A stretch of 35,603 bases of DNA from Rugamonas sp. (GTDB lineage: Bacteria; Pseudomonadota; Gammaproteobacteria; Burkholderiales; Burkholderiaceae_D), in NCBI RefSeq assembly GCF_025354735.1, contig NZ_JANXMI010000224.1, positions 1 through 35,603 of the forward strand, in the 5' to 3' direction. How positions within the stretch are numbered: the first letter of the stretch is position 1; every line of letters starts with the position of its first letter. The notes under the pieces were generated by a model. It did no database searches. It was given only the letters and a program-made list of their open reading frames with translations, and was not told where the DNA came from. Position numbers and translations under genes: made by a program. This document shows, piece by piece, positions 23,954 through 31,775 of this stretch.

Positions 23954-24489
23954 TGCTGCGTTATCGACCCTACCTGGCATGGGCCGTCGGCGCGGCCTGC
24001 GCGCCCGCCTTCGCCACCCAGTACATGAACGCGGAGCAGGCGCAGAAGCTGATCTTCCCCGACGCGACGGCGTTCCGCGTGCAGGACCTGGCGCTAAACG
24101 CGGCGCAGATGAAGCAGGTCGAAGCGCTGGCCGGCCTGCCCGCGCGCTCGGTCAACTGGCACGTGGTCGGCGCCTACCGCGACGAGGCGCTGCTCGGCTA
24201 CTTGGTGCTCGACGACGTGGTCGGCAAATACGAGTTGATCTCGTACGCGGTCGGCGTCAACCCCGACGCCAGCGTGCGCCAGATCGAGATCCTGGTCTAC
24301 CGCGAAAGCCACGGCGGCGAAATCCGCACGCCGGCGTGGCGTCGCCAGTTCGCCGGCAAGAGCGCGCCGGCCGGGCTGACGATAGGCGACGGCGTCACCA
24401 ACATCAGCGGCGCGACCATGTCGTGCACCCACCTGACCGACGGCGTGCGGCGCATCGCGGCCATCGCCCAGGTGGCGCTGAAAAAATGA
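23953..24489 (+). CDS. Exported FMN-binding (flavinylated) domain protein
   Basis: A 178-residue protein with an N-terminal signal segment (LAWAVGAACAPAFA) and an FMN-binding domain. The hallmark is NISGATMSC near residues 150-158. In the family the Thr of SGAT (here Thr155, bases 24415-24417) receives FMN through a phosphoester bond made by ApbE. The upstream region (VGAYRDEALLGYLVLDDVVGKYELISYAVGVNPDASVRQIEIL) fits the known fold of NqrC/RnfG-type domains. It overlaps the porin stop by one base and the next gene by ATGA. With ApbE directly downstream, the motif strongly implies a flavinylated periplasmic electron carrier. Confidence 0.88.
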   Translation: MLRYRPYLAWAVGAACAPAFATQYMNAEQAQKLIFPDATAFRVQDLALNAAQMKQVEALAGLPARSVNWHVVGAYRDEALLGYLVLDDVVGKYELISYAVGVNPDASVRQIEILVYRESHGGEIRTPAWRRQFAGKSAPAGLTIGDGVTNISGATMSCTHLTDGVRRIAAIAQVALKK

Positions 24490-25421
24490 TGCGCCGCGCC
24501 CAACCATGGCTGGGCACCCTGGTCGAGATGTCGGTGGCGGACGCGCTGCCGGAACGCGCACTGTACGCGGCCATCGCCGGCGCCTACGCCGAGGTGGCGC
24601 TGGTGCAGCGGCTGATGAGTTTTCACGACGCCGCCAGCGACGTCTCGCGCCTGAACCGCGCCGCGCCCGGCGCGCGGCTGACGGTGCACGTCCACACGTG
24701 GCGGGTGCTGCGCCTGGCGCAGCAGGTGGCGGCGGCGTCGGACGGCATCTTCAACATCGCCTGCGCACCGCAACTGGTGACGTGGGGCTGCCTGCCGGCG
24801 CCGCCGATGCCGCCGATGCCGCCGTTGCAGCGTTTGCGGCAAACGGCGGAGCGGCGGCCATCGTCCGCATCGCCGTCGGTGCAAGCGATGCAAGCGGCGC
24901 GGCCGGCGCAGTCGCCATCCCCTCCCGCCTACGATCCCGGCCTGGCCTTGCTGGACCTTGAAGATGGCTGCGGCGTGCGCAAACTGGCGCCGGGCTGGAT
25001 AGACCTGGGCGGTATCGCCAAAGGCTACGCGGTCGACCTGGCCATCGCCGCGCTGCGCGACGCGGGCGTCGCCAGCGCCTGCGTCAACGCCGGCGGCGAC
25101 CTGCGCGCGCTCGGCGAGGCGGCTTGGCCGGTGGCGGTCCGCGATCCGCGCGCGCCGCGCCGCGCCGGCGCCCAGCTGCATGTGCGGGACGAGGCGATGG
25201 CCACGTCGGCCCATTATTTTTCGGCCCGGCGCCACGCCGGTGTCGACGTCAGCGCCCTGGTCGACGGCCGCGACGGCCGGCCGGTGGCGGGCCAGGCCAG
25301 CGTCTCCGTGCGCGCCGCCAGCTGCGCCGTGGCCGACGCGCTGACCAAGGTCGTCATCGCCAGCGGCGACCCGCATCATCGGGCATTGCGCGCCATGGCC
25401 GCATCTGCGATGATTCTATGA
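24486..25421 (+). CDS. apbE: ApbE-like FAD:protein FMN transferase
   Basis: A 311-residue flavin transferase. Typical elements are a MGTLVEM-like opening (WLGTLVEMSV), FHDAASDVSRLNR, the DLGGIAKGYAVDLAIAALRDAG motif, CVNAGGDLRALG, and SCAVADALTKVVIASGD, whose Asp coordinates magnesium. Two oddities stand out. A Pro/Gln/Ser-rich insertion (about residues 102-148) interrupts the middle. The usual H-I-x-D/N-P-x-T-G motif is degenerate (SALVDGRDGRPV). No lipobox or signal peptide is seen, so export to the periplasm is unproven. It overlaps the FMN-binding gene by ATGA and the next gene likewise, indicating coupled translation and a dedicated maturation enzyme for its neighbour. Confidence 0.88.
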   Translation: MMRRAQPWLGTLVEMSVADALPERALYAAIAGAYAEVALVQRLMSFHDAASDVSRLNRAAPGARLTVHVHTWRVLRLAQQVAAASDGIFNIACAPQLVTWGCLPAPPMPPMPPLQRLRQTAERRPSSASPSVQAMQAARPAQSPSPPAYDPGLALLDLEDGCGVRKLAPGWIDLGGIAKGYAVDLAIAALRDAGVASACVNAGGDLRALGEAAWPVAVRDPRAPRRAGAQLHVRDEAMATSAHYFSARRHAGVDVSALVDGRDGRPVAGQASVSVRAASCAVADALTKVVIASGDPHHRALRAMAASAMIL

Positions 25422-25918
25422 ACATGCCCAACCTTCATCAACCCCTCCTTAGGCCGCCGGCGCAGCTGCACGTGAACCTGCGCGTCGAGCGCTGGCACCG
25501 GCGCTGGATTTACGCCAGCGCCGCGGTGCTGCTGCTGAGCGGCTCGGCGTGGCTGGTGGCGCGCTACTTTCTGCGCCCGGCCGGCCAGTTCGGCGAAACC
25601 GTCCACCCGCTCGAACCGTGGGCCATGAAGCTGCACGGCGCCGCCGCGATGGCGATGCTGTTCTTCCTCGGCAGCCTGCTCAACGTCCATGTCCGGCGCG
25701 CCATCCGGGCCGGCCGCAACCTGGTCTCCGGCTGGGCCATGATCGCGGCGATGGCCGTGCTGACGGCCACCGGCTTCGGCCTGTACTACCTGGCCGGCGA
25801 GAGCGACCGGCCGCTGTGGTCCGCGCTGCACTGGGTGGTCGGCCTGGCCGCCGGCGCCCTGTTCGTGCTGCACGTCCAACTGGGCCGCCGGCGCGCCCGT
25901 TCCGCCGACGACGCCTGA
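25418..25918 (+). CDS. Four-helix membrane protein with several membrane-adjacent histidines (DUF4405/cytochrome b-like)
   Basis: A 166-residue membrane protein. Helices are visible at WIYASAAVLLLSGSAWLVARYF, AMKLHGAAAMAMLFFLGSLLNVHV, GWAMIAAMAVLTATGFGLYYL and WSALHWVVGLAAGALFVLHVQLG. His residues lie in KLHGAAAM, LNVHVRR, ALHWVVG and VLHVQLG, a pairing that could ligate two haems b as in cytochrome b561/DUF4405-like proteins. The ATG at 25418 overlaps the apbE stop (ATGA). As the last gene of a group with an FMN-binding protein and ApbE, it is the plausible quinol-side electron donor, or the acceptor. Haem binding is inferred from the histidine placement. Confidence 0.7.
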   Translation: MNMPNLHQPLLRPPAQLHVNLRVERWHRRWIYASAAVLLLSGSAWLVARYFLRPAGQFGETVHPLEPWAMKLHGAAAMAMLFFLGSLLNVHVRRAIRAGRNLVSGWAMIAAMAVLTATGFGLYYLAGESDRPLWSALHWVVGLAAGALFVLHVQLGRRRARSADDA

Positions 25919-26141
25919 TGCCCGACACTTGTTACATGCCGCTACAAACGGGCGCGCGCGCCTGGCCTGCAAAGCCGCTGCCAACTGTGCTTTTTTGATA
26001 CTATGCATGCTGCGCTGCCGCACGACCGGCCTCACCGTCGTGCCGCCGGCGATCCCGCCCGCCAGTCCGACGCCGTCCGGCCCCACGCCGCCGGCGCCGG
26101 CAACGCGGCCAAGTCATGCTCACTGAACCGAAGGACACAAA

Positions 26142-26708
26142 ATGCGCCTGCCCCTGATTGCCCCGCAAGACCTCACCGAAGAACAAAAGCCCCTGTACGA
26201 AAATATGCGCAAGGGCATCGCCAGCAATTTCAACGCCTTCAAGGTGGAACGCGAAGACGGCGCGCTGATGGGACCATGGAATCCATGGCTGCACGAACCC
26301 GGCATCGGCAAGGCGATCTGGGATCTGACGCTGGCCATGACCGCCAACGCCAGCCTGGAAGACCGGGTGCGCCAGATCGTCATCCTGGTGGTCGGCGCGC
26401 GCTTCAACGCGGCCTACGAAATGTACGCCCACATCGCCGTCGCCGAGCGCGAAGGCATGAGCGCCGAGCGCCTGGCGACGCTGGTGGCCAACCTGAAGCC
26501 CATCGATTTCGCCGCCGACGAAAGCGTGGCCTTCGACGTGTCGTACGCGCTGGTGCGCGGCGGCACCCTGCCCGAGCCGCTGTACCGGCTCTCGTTGGCC
26601 ACCTTCGGCCAGCACGGCACCAATGAACTGATCTACCTGGTCGGCCTGTACTCGATGGTCTCGACCACCCTCAACGGCTTCAACGTCCCGGTCCCGGAAC
26701 GCGAATAA
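26142..26708 (+). CDS. Carboxymuconolactone decarboxylase-like (CMD/AhpD-fold) protein without the usual Cys pair
   Basis: A 188-residue helical protein of the carboxymuconolactone decarboxylase family. It starts MRLPLIAPQDLTEEQKPLYENM. The CMD core reads DRVRQIVILVVGARFNAAYEMYAHIAVAEREGMSAERLATLV. Where AhpD-type members carry Glu-x8-Cys-x2-Cys, this one has none, so it is not a peroxidase of that type. Similar Cys-less members act as decarboxylases or have unknown roles. AAGGA before the ATG at 26142 supports the start. It precedes the 3-hydroxybutyrate dehydrogenase gene by 42 bases on the same strand, and the two are probably one operon. Its substrate is unknown. Confidence 0.8.
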   Translation: MRLPLIAPQDLTEEQKPLYENMRKGIASNFNAFKVEREDGALMGPWNPWLHEPGIGKAIWDLTLAMTANASLEDRVRQIVILVVGARFNAAYEMYAHIAVAEREGMSAERLATLVANLKPIDFAADESVAFDVSYALVRGGTLPEPLYRLSLATFGQHGTNELIYLVGLYSMVSTTLNGFNVPVPERE

Positions 26709-26750
26709 AGCGCAGCAGCCCTTCCCTTCACCCACACCGGAAAGCACATC

Positions 26751-27533
26751 ATGAACCTGAAAGATAAAATCGCCGTCGTCACCGGCGCCGCCAGCGGCAT
26801 CGGCAAGGACATCGCCAAGGTCTTCCTCGCCAACGGCGCCAAGGTCGTCATCGCCGACTTGAACATGGCCGCCGCCCAGGCCACCGCCACCGAATTCGAC
26901 CCCAGCGGCGAACGCGCCATGGCCGTGGCGATGGACGTCACCAGCGAAAGCGAAGTCGAAGCCGGCATCGCCGCGGTGGCCGCGCGCTTCGGCGGCGTCG
27001 ACATCCTGGTCTCGAACGCCGGCATCCAGATCGTCGCGCCGGTCGACAGCTACGACTTCGGCAACTGGAAGAAAATGCTGGCGATCCACCTCGACGGCGC
27101 CTTCCTGACCACGCGCGCCTGCCTCAAGCTGATGTACGCGCAAAAGCGCGGCGGCTGCGTGATTTATATGGGCTCGGTGCACTCGAAGGAGGCGTCGGTG
27201 CTGAAGGCGCCCTACGTGGCGGCCAAGCACGGCCTGGTCGGCCTGTGCAAGGTGGTGGCCAAGGAGGGCGCGGCCCACGGCGTGCGCGCCAACGTGATCT
27301 GCCCCGGCTTCGTGCGCACGCCGCTGGTGGAAAAGCAGATACCCGAACAGGCCAAGGCCCTCGGCATCAGCGAGGAGGATGTCGTCAAGAAGGTGATGTT
27401 GAAGGAAACCGTGGACGGCGAATTCACCACCGTCGACGACGTCGCCCAGACCGCGCTGTTCCTGGCCGGCTTCCCGAGCAATGCGCTGACCGGGCAGTCC
27501 ATCGTGGTCAGCCACGGCTGGTTCATGCAGTAA
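26751..27533 (+). CDS. bdhA: D-3-hydroxybutyrate dehydrogenase (SDR family)
   Basis: A 260-residue short-chain dehydrogenase, exactly the usual length for bacterial 3-hydroxybutyrate dehydrogenases. NAD-binding TGAASGIG is near residue 12, NAGIQ is in the fourth strand, and the Ser-Tyr-Lys core reads [25 protein letters not shown]. The VHSKEASxxKAPYVxAKHG block and the C-terminal SHGWFMQ are characteristic of this enzyme rather than of FabG. It interconverts D-3-hydroxybutyrate and acetoacetate with NAD+, part of polyhydroxybutyrate turnover. The ribosome site (GGAAAG) is fair. It follows the CMD-like gene closely. Confidence 0.92.
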   Translation: MNLKDKIAVVTGAASGIGKDIAKVFLANGAKVVIADLNMAAAQATATEFDPSGERAMAVAMDVTSESEVEAGIAAVAARFGGVDILVSNAGIQIVAPVDSYDFGNWKKMLAIHLDGAFLTTRACLKLMYAQKRGGCVIYMGSVHSKEASVLKAPYVAAKHGLVGLCKVVAKEGAAHGVRANVICPGFVRTPLVEKQIPEQAKALGISEEDVVKKVMLKETVDGEFTTVDDVAQTALFLAGFPSNALTGQSIVVSHGWFMQ

Positions 27534-27635
27534 GCGTCGGCCGGTCCGCGCCCGAAAACGGGGGCAAGACCGTGGTCTGATCCCGATGCACACGCCGGTG
27601 GCCACCCGATGGCCGCACGGCGGCGTCTTCTGTCG

Positions 27636-28598
27636 CTACGTCAGTTCGATCAGATCGCCCAGCAGTTCCGTGCTGGTCTGGTCGAAGCGTTCGATCAGGA
27701 AGTCGAGCAGCAGCCGCACGCGCGGCGGCATGTAGCGGTTCGGGTGGAACAGGGCGTGCACGGCCGCCTCCCTGGTCGGCCAGTCGCGCAGCACGATCCG
27801 CAAACGCCCGGCGTGAACGTCGGAGGCGATATCCCAAATCGATTTCTGCGCGATGCCGTGACCGGCCAGCGCCCACGCGCGCACCATCGCGCCGTCGTTG
27901 CACTCCCACGCCTGCTCCAGCGGCACGATATGCGTGTAGCGCTCCCCTGCGCGCTCGAAATGAAAGGCGTTGAGCGGCCCCGCCGCCGTCACCAGCAAGG
28001 CAAACCGGTGCCGCGCCAAATCGGCCGGCGTGGCCGGCGCGCCGTGCCGCGCCAGATAGGCGGGCGAGGCGCATAGCACTCGCCGGTTCGGCGCCAGCCG
28101 CCGCGCCGCCAGCATGTCGTCGAGTGACGTGCCGAAACGGATCGCCAGGTCGATTTCGTCATGCAGCAGGTTGGAGGTCGAATCGGACAGCGACAGCGCA
28201 TAGCTGACGTCGGGATGGCGCCGCACGAAGTCGTCCAGCCAGCCGGACAGCAGGTTGCGGCCGAAATCGGACGTCGCCGAAATGCGGACCTTGCCGCGCA
28301 CCAGAGTTTGACGCGCCGTCAGCGCCGCTTCGCCATAGTCCACCGCTTGCAGCGCGACCAGGCAGTGGCGCAGGTAGACGCTGCCTTCGTCCGTCAGCCG
28401 CAGCTGGCGGGTGGTGCGCTCGAACAGCCGCGTGTGAAAAATTTTCTCCAGCTTGAGCAGGCGCGCGCTGGCCGCCGCCGGCGACAAGTCGAGCTTGCGC
28501 CCGGCCGCCGACAGGCTGCCCAGCTGCGCCGCTTCCACAAACAAACGCATATCGCCCAGTCTATCCGTCGTCATTTGCAAATCCAATTTGAAAGTCAT
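27636..28598 (-). CDS. LysR-family transcriptional regulator (CrgA-like)
   Basis: A LysR regulator of about 312-320 residues. The DNA-binding domain reads MRLFVEAAQLGSLSAAGRKLDLSPAAASARLLKLEKIFHTRLFERTTRQLRLTDEG. The effector domain includes GKVRISATSDFGRNLLSGWLDDFVRRHPDVSYALSLSDS and WALAGHGIAQKS. Members with this layout (CrgA/DsdC-like) often control nearby redox or efflux genes. The start is uncertain between 28598 and 28574, with the shorter reading (MTTDRLGDMRLFVEAA) more family-like; neither has a strong ribosome site. It diverges from the VOC-MFS-ene-reductase genes, which are likely its targets. Confidence 0.9.
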   Translation of the reverse strand: MTFKLDLQMTTDRLGDMRLFVEAAQLGSLSAAGRKLDLSPAAASARLLKLEKIFHTRLFERTTRQLRLTDEGSVYLRHCLVALQAVDYGEAALTARQTLVRGKVRISATSDFGRNLLSGWLDDFVRRHPDVSYALSLSDSTSNLLHDEIDLAIRFGTSLDDMLAARRLAPNRRVLCASPAYLARHGAPATPADLARHRFALLVTAAGPLNAFHFERAGERYTHIVPLEQAWECNDGAMVRAWALAGHGIAQKSIWDIASDVHAGRLRIVLRDWPTREAAVHALFHPNRYMPPRVRLLLDFLIERFDQTSTELLGDLIELT

Positions 28599-28725
28599 TC
28601 AAATTCTACGCCAATTATCAAGCGAGATGCGGGGGAGAAAAATGTCTCCACCGTAATCCGCATGGATAAGCAAATGAAAAACGCCGCCGTAATCCTCCTC
28701 TCCACCCGCTTGCGCTGAGACGGCC

Positions 28726-29151
28726 ATGCGACTCGACCACGTCACCATCATCGCCTCCGACTGCGCGCCGCTGCGCCGCTTTTTCGTCGACGTCGCCGGC
28801 ATGGACGACGGCCCGCGTCCGGCGTTCGGCGTCGGCGGCCACTGGCTGTACCTGAACGGGCAAGCGGCCGTGCACCTGATCGAACGCCCGGCCGCGCCGG
28901 CCGGCGCGCGCCTTGCCGGTATCGCCAATATCGCCAGCCGCGCCGGCGGCCGCGTCCCGGCCCGCATCGACCATCTGGCGCTGCGCGTCGCCAGCGCGGC
29001 CGAATGGCAGGCGCTGCTGCGCCGCCTGCGCGACAGCGGCACGGCCCACCAGCTGTCCGACATGCGCGCGCTGAAGGAACGGCAGCTGTTCGTCGCGCTG
29101 GCGCCGGACGTCACCGTCGAATTTGTCATCGCCGCCCATCATATCAACTAG
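28726..29151 (+). CDS. VOC-superfamily (glyoxalase/dioxygenase-like) protein
   Basis: A 141-residue vicinal-oxygen-chelate protein. It opens MRLDHVTIIASDCAPLRRFFVDVAGM, the standard first beta-alpha-beta unit with a metal-type His. The second unit begins IDHLALRVASAAEWQALLRRLRDSG, and the last strand holds VTVEFVI with a possible metal Glu. It is probably a metal-dependent enzyme or a resistance-type binding protein acting on a small substrate. GAGACGG precedes the ATG. It leads a probable operon with the MFS exporter (10 bases) and, further on, the ene-reductase gene. Specificity is unknown. Confidence 0.85.
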   Translation: MRLDHVTIIASDCAPLRRFFVDVAGMDDGPRPAFGVGGHWLYLNGQAAVHLIERPAAPAGARLAGIANIASRAGGRVPARIDHLALRVASAAEWQALLRRLRDSGTAHQLSDMRALKERQLFVALAPDVTVEFVIAAHHIN

Positions 29152-29160
29152 GAGTCCATC

Positions 29161-30336
29161 ATGCCCATCACCCTGTTAGCGCTGGCGATCAGCGCCTTCG
29201 CCATCGGCACCACCGAATTTGTCATCATGGGCATGCTGCCCGACGTCGCCCGCGACCTGGCGGTGTCGATACCGTCGGCCGGCCTGCTCGTCAGCGGCTA
29301 CGCCCTCGGCGTGACGGTGGGCGCGCCGCTGCTGGCGGTCCTGACCAGCAAGTGGCCGCGCAAGACCGCCCTGCTGGCCTTGATGTACCTGTTCATCGCC
29401 GGTAATGTGCTGTGCGCGGTGGCGCCCAACTATGCCCTGCTGATGGCGGCGCGGGTCGTCACGTCGTTCGCGCACGGCTCCTTCTTCGGCATCGGCGCCG
29501 TCGTCGCCGCGTCGCTGGTGCCGGCCGAAAAACGCGCAAGCGCCATCGCCCTGATGTTCACCGGCCTGACGCTGGCCAATGTGCTCGGTGTACCGTTCGG
29601 TACATTCATCGGCCAGCAATTCGGCTGGCGCGCCACGTTCTGGATCGTCGCCGCGCTGGGCGCGCTGGCGCTGGCCGGCCTCACTTACTGGCTGCCGAAC
29701 CGCCACGACGCCGCGCCGCAGGGCCTGCGCCGGGAACTGCGCGTGCTGCGCGAACCGGCCGCCTGGCTGGCCCTGTTGATGACCGTGTTCGGCTTCGGCG
29801 GCGTGTTCGTGGTGTTCACTTATATCGCGCCGATACTGGAACAGGTGACCGGCTTTTCGCCGCACGCCGTGACGTGGGTGCTGGTGCTGTTCGGCGTCGG
29901 TCTGACGATAGGCAATACCATCGGCGGCAAGCTGGCCGACCGCGCGCTGATGCCTTCGCTGATCGGCATCTTCATCGTACTGGCGGTGGTGATGGCGGTG
30001 TTCGCCCAGACCAGCCATCACCAGCTCGCCGCCGTCATCACCATTTTCGTCTGGGGCATGGTGGCTTTCGCCACGGTGCCGCCGCTGCAATCGCGGGTGG
30101 TCGACCAGGCCCGCCACGCGCCCAACCTGGCGTCGACGCTCAACATCGGCGCCTTCAACCTCGGCAACGCCGGCGGCGCATGGCTGGGCGGCTGGACGCT
30201 GGAACGCGGCTTCGGCCTCGACACCCTGCCATGGGTGGCCGCCGCCGTGGCGCTGGCCGCACTGGCGCTGACCCTGTTCGCGGCGTGGCAAGACCGCCGC
30301 GAACCGGCGCGGTCGGCCCGGCCTGTGGACGCGTGA
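29161..30336 (+). CDS. MFS transporter, AraJ/YdhP-like DHA1 exporter
   Basis: A 391-residue transporter with about twelve helices. It starts PITLLALAISAFAIGTTEFVIMGMLPDVARDL, the hallmark of the DHA1 AraJ/YdhP/SotB group. It continues with SGYALGVTVGAPLLAVLTSKWPRK (motif A region), and helix 5 has FTGLTLANVLGVPFGTFIGQQFGWRATFW, the antiporter motif C-like segment. AGGAG upstream supports the ATG at 29161. The gene lies ten bases after the VOC gene and 75 before the ene-reductase gene, suggesting export of a compound handled by those enzymes. The substrate is unknown. Confidence 0.9.
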   Translation: MPITLLALAISAFAIGTTEFVIMGMLPDVARDLAVSIPSAGLLVSGYALGVTVGAPLLAVLTSKWPRKTALLALMYLFIAGNVLCAVAPNYALLMAARVVTSFAHGSFFGIGAVVAASLVPAEKRASAIALMFTGLTLANVLGVPFGTFIGQQFGWRATFWIVAALGALALAGLTYWLPNRHDAAPQGLRRELRVLREPAAWLALLMTVFGFGGVFVVFTYIAPILEQVTGFSPHAVTWVLVLFGVGLTIGNTIGGKLADRALMPSLIGIFIVLAVVMAVFAQTSHHQLAAVITIFVWGMVAFATVPPLQSRVVDQARHAPNLASTLNIGAFNLGNAGGAWLGGWTLERGFGLDTLPWVAAAVALAALALTLFAAWQDRREPARSARPVDA

Positions 30337-30411
30337 GCGCCGGTTTTTTTCGCCCTGATTTTTCCCCGTTTTTCCCCCTGTATTTTCCCTGCTCACTACT
30401 GAAAGATAAAA

Positions 30412-31560
30412 ATGAACCACGATATCAAGCAAGCCACGAAGCCCGCCCAGAACCAGGATGCGCTGTTCGATCCGGTCCGCCTCGGCGCCCTGACCCTGCC
30501 CAACCGCATCGTGATGCCGCCGATGACGCGCTCGCGCGCCAGCCAGCCCGGCGACGTGCCCAACGCGCTGATGGCCGAATACTATGCGCAGCGCGCGTCG
30601 GCCGGCCTGATCGTCAGCGAAGGCACTTTCGTCGCGCCCATGGGCAAAGGCTATGCGTGGACGCCCGGCATCCACAGCCCGGAACAGCTGCAAGGCTGGC
30701 GCCTCATCACCGACGCAGTGCACGCCGCGGGCGGGCGCATCTTCGCGCAGCTGTGGCACGTGGGCCGCGTCAGCCACGTCGACCTGCTGAACGGCGCGGC
30801 GCCGGTGTCGGCGTCGGCGATACAGGCGGTGGGCGTGAAGGTGATCGTCAGCGGCGCGAACGGCGCCGCCGATTTCGTGCAGTCGTCCATGCCGCGCGCG
30901 CTGGAGACGGGCGAGATCGCCGGCATCGTCGAACAATTCCGGCTGGCGGCGGTGCATGCCATCGAAGCCGGTTTCGACGGCGTCGAACTGCACGCGGCCA
31001 ACGGCTACCTGATTAACCAGTTCCTCGATTCGGAATCGAACCAGCGCGGCGACCAATACGGCGGTTCGCTGGAAAACCGTCTGCGCCTGCTCGACGAAGT
31101 GTCGCGCGCCTTGGTGGCGGCGGTCGGCGGCGACCGGGTCGGCGTGCGGCTGGCGCCACTGACGACGCTCAACGGCACCGTCGACGCCGATCCGCAAACC
31201 ACCTACGTGGCCGCCGCGCGGCGGCTCGGCGAAATCGGCGTCGGCTACCTGCACATCGCGGAAGCCGACTGGGACGACGCGCCGCCGATGGCCGACGCCT
31301 TCCGCGCCGCGCTGCGCGCCGCCTATCCTGGCGTGATTATCTATGCCGGCAAATACGACGCCGACCGCGCGCGCCGCGCCATCGCCGCCGGCTGGGCCGA
31401 CATGATAGGCTTCGGCCGGCCTTACGTCGCCAATCCGGATCTGGTCGAGCGCATCCGCCTGTCGCAGCCGCTGGCGACGCACGCGCAAGAGACGCTGTTC
31501 GGCGGCGGCGCGCAAGGCTTGACCGACTATCCGCGCCATCGGCAGGCCGCCCGACTGTAA
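30412..31560 (+). CDS. nemA: Old Yellow Enzyme-family ene-reductase (NemA-like)
   Basis: A 382-residue FMN-dependent oxidoreductase. It opens LFDPVRLGALTLPNRIVMPPMTRSRA. The FMN-binding and active-site parts include QLWHVGRVSH, ELHAANGYLINQFLDSESNQRGDQYGGSLENRLR and MIGFGRPYVANPDLVERIR. HAANGYLINQFL together with RxDxYGGSxxNR is diagnostic of the N-ethylmaleimide-reductase/xenobiotic-reductase group. They reduce activated C=C and nitro groups with NAD(P)H. Location behind an exporter and a LysR gene suggests electrophile detoxification. The 3' end runs straight into an AT-rich repeat/hairpin (31565-31616) that may terminate transcription. Confidence 0.93.
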   Translation: MNHDIKQATKPAQNQDALFDPVRLGALTLPNRIVMPPMTRSRASQPGDVPNALMAEYYAQRASAGLIVSEGTFVAPMGKGYAWTPGIHSPEQLQGWRLITDAVHAAGGRIFAQLWHVGRVSHVDLLNGAAPVSASAIQAVGVKVIVSGANGAADFVQSSMPRALETGEIAGIVEQFRLAAVHAIEAGFDGVELHAANGYLINQFLDSESNQRGDQYGGSLENRLRLLDEVSRALVAAVGGDRVGVRLAPLTTLNGTVDADPQTTYVAAARRLGEIGVGYLHIAEADWDDAPPMADAFRAALRAAYPGVIIYAGKYDADRARRAIAAGWADMIGFGRPYVANPDLVERIRLSQPLATHAQETLFGGGAQGLTDYPRHRQAARL

Positions 31561-31564
31561 AATC

Positions 31565-31616
31565 GGATAAACGATATGAATAGTTTATATCGTTTATTCC
31601 GTTTATTCCGTTTATC
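31565..31616. repeat. AT-rich repeat/hairpin related to the element at 21176 (copy 2)
   Basis: GGATAAACGATAT faces ATATCGTTTATTCC across a short loop (arms match apart from one extra T). Three 9-base units of the CGTTTATTC type follow (the last CGTTTATCC). The core ATAAACGATAT is shared with the element at 21176-21208. It begins a few bases after the ene-reductase stop, so it may act as a terminator or be a dispersed genomic repeat. Confidence 0.7.
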
Positions 31617-31775
31617 CGCCGTCGTTGGCCACGATTGGTTCGCTCGGCAAGCCGGATCGGTCGACGGTCCGGCAACGGGACCGAAACCGGGGCCGGACCG
31701 CGCGGCGATCCATCGGCGGCGGCCTTGAGCGCATGCATTCCAGGCCGCCCGCGCCATGCTAAGATCGTCGCCCAT

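Noticed and set aside
21362-23980. Minus-strand frame of 872 codons opposite the peroxidase and porin genes
   Set aside because: Antisense to two recognisable genes; low-complexity Arg/Gly/Val/Ala content and no start or domain.
26001-27605. Minus-strand frame of 534 codons opposite the CMD-like and 3-hydroxybutyrate dehydrogenase genes
   Set aside because: Antisense to two genes with clear family motifs.
29176-31539. Minus-strand frame of 787 codons opposite the MFS and ene-reductase genes
   Set aside because: Antisense to two recognisable genes, with composition typical of shadow frames.
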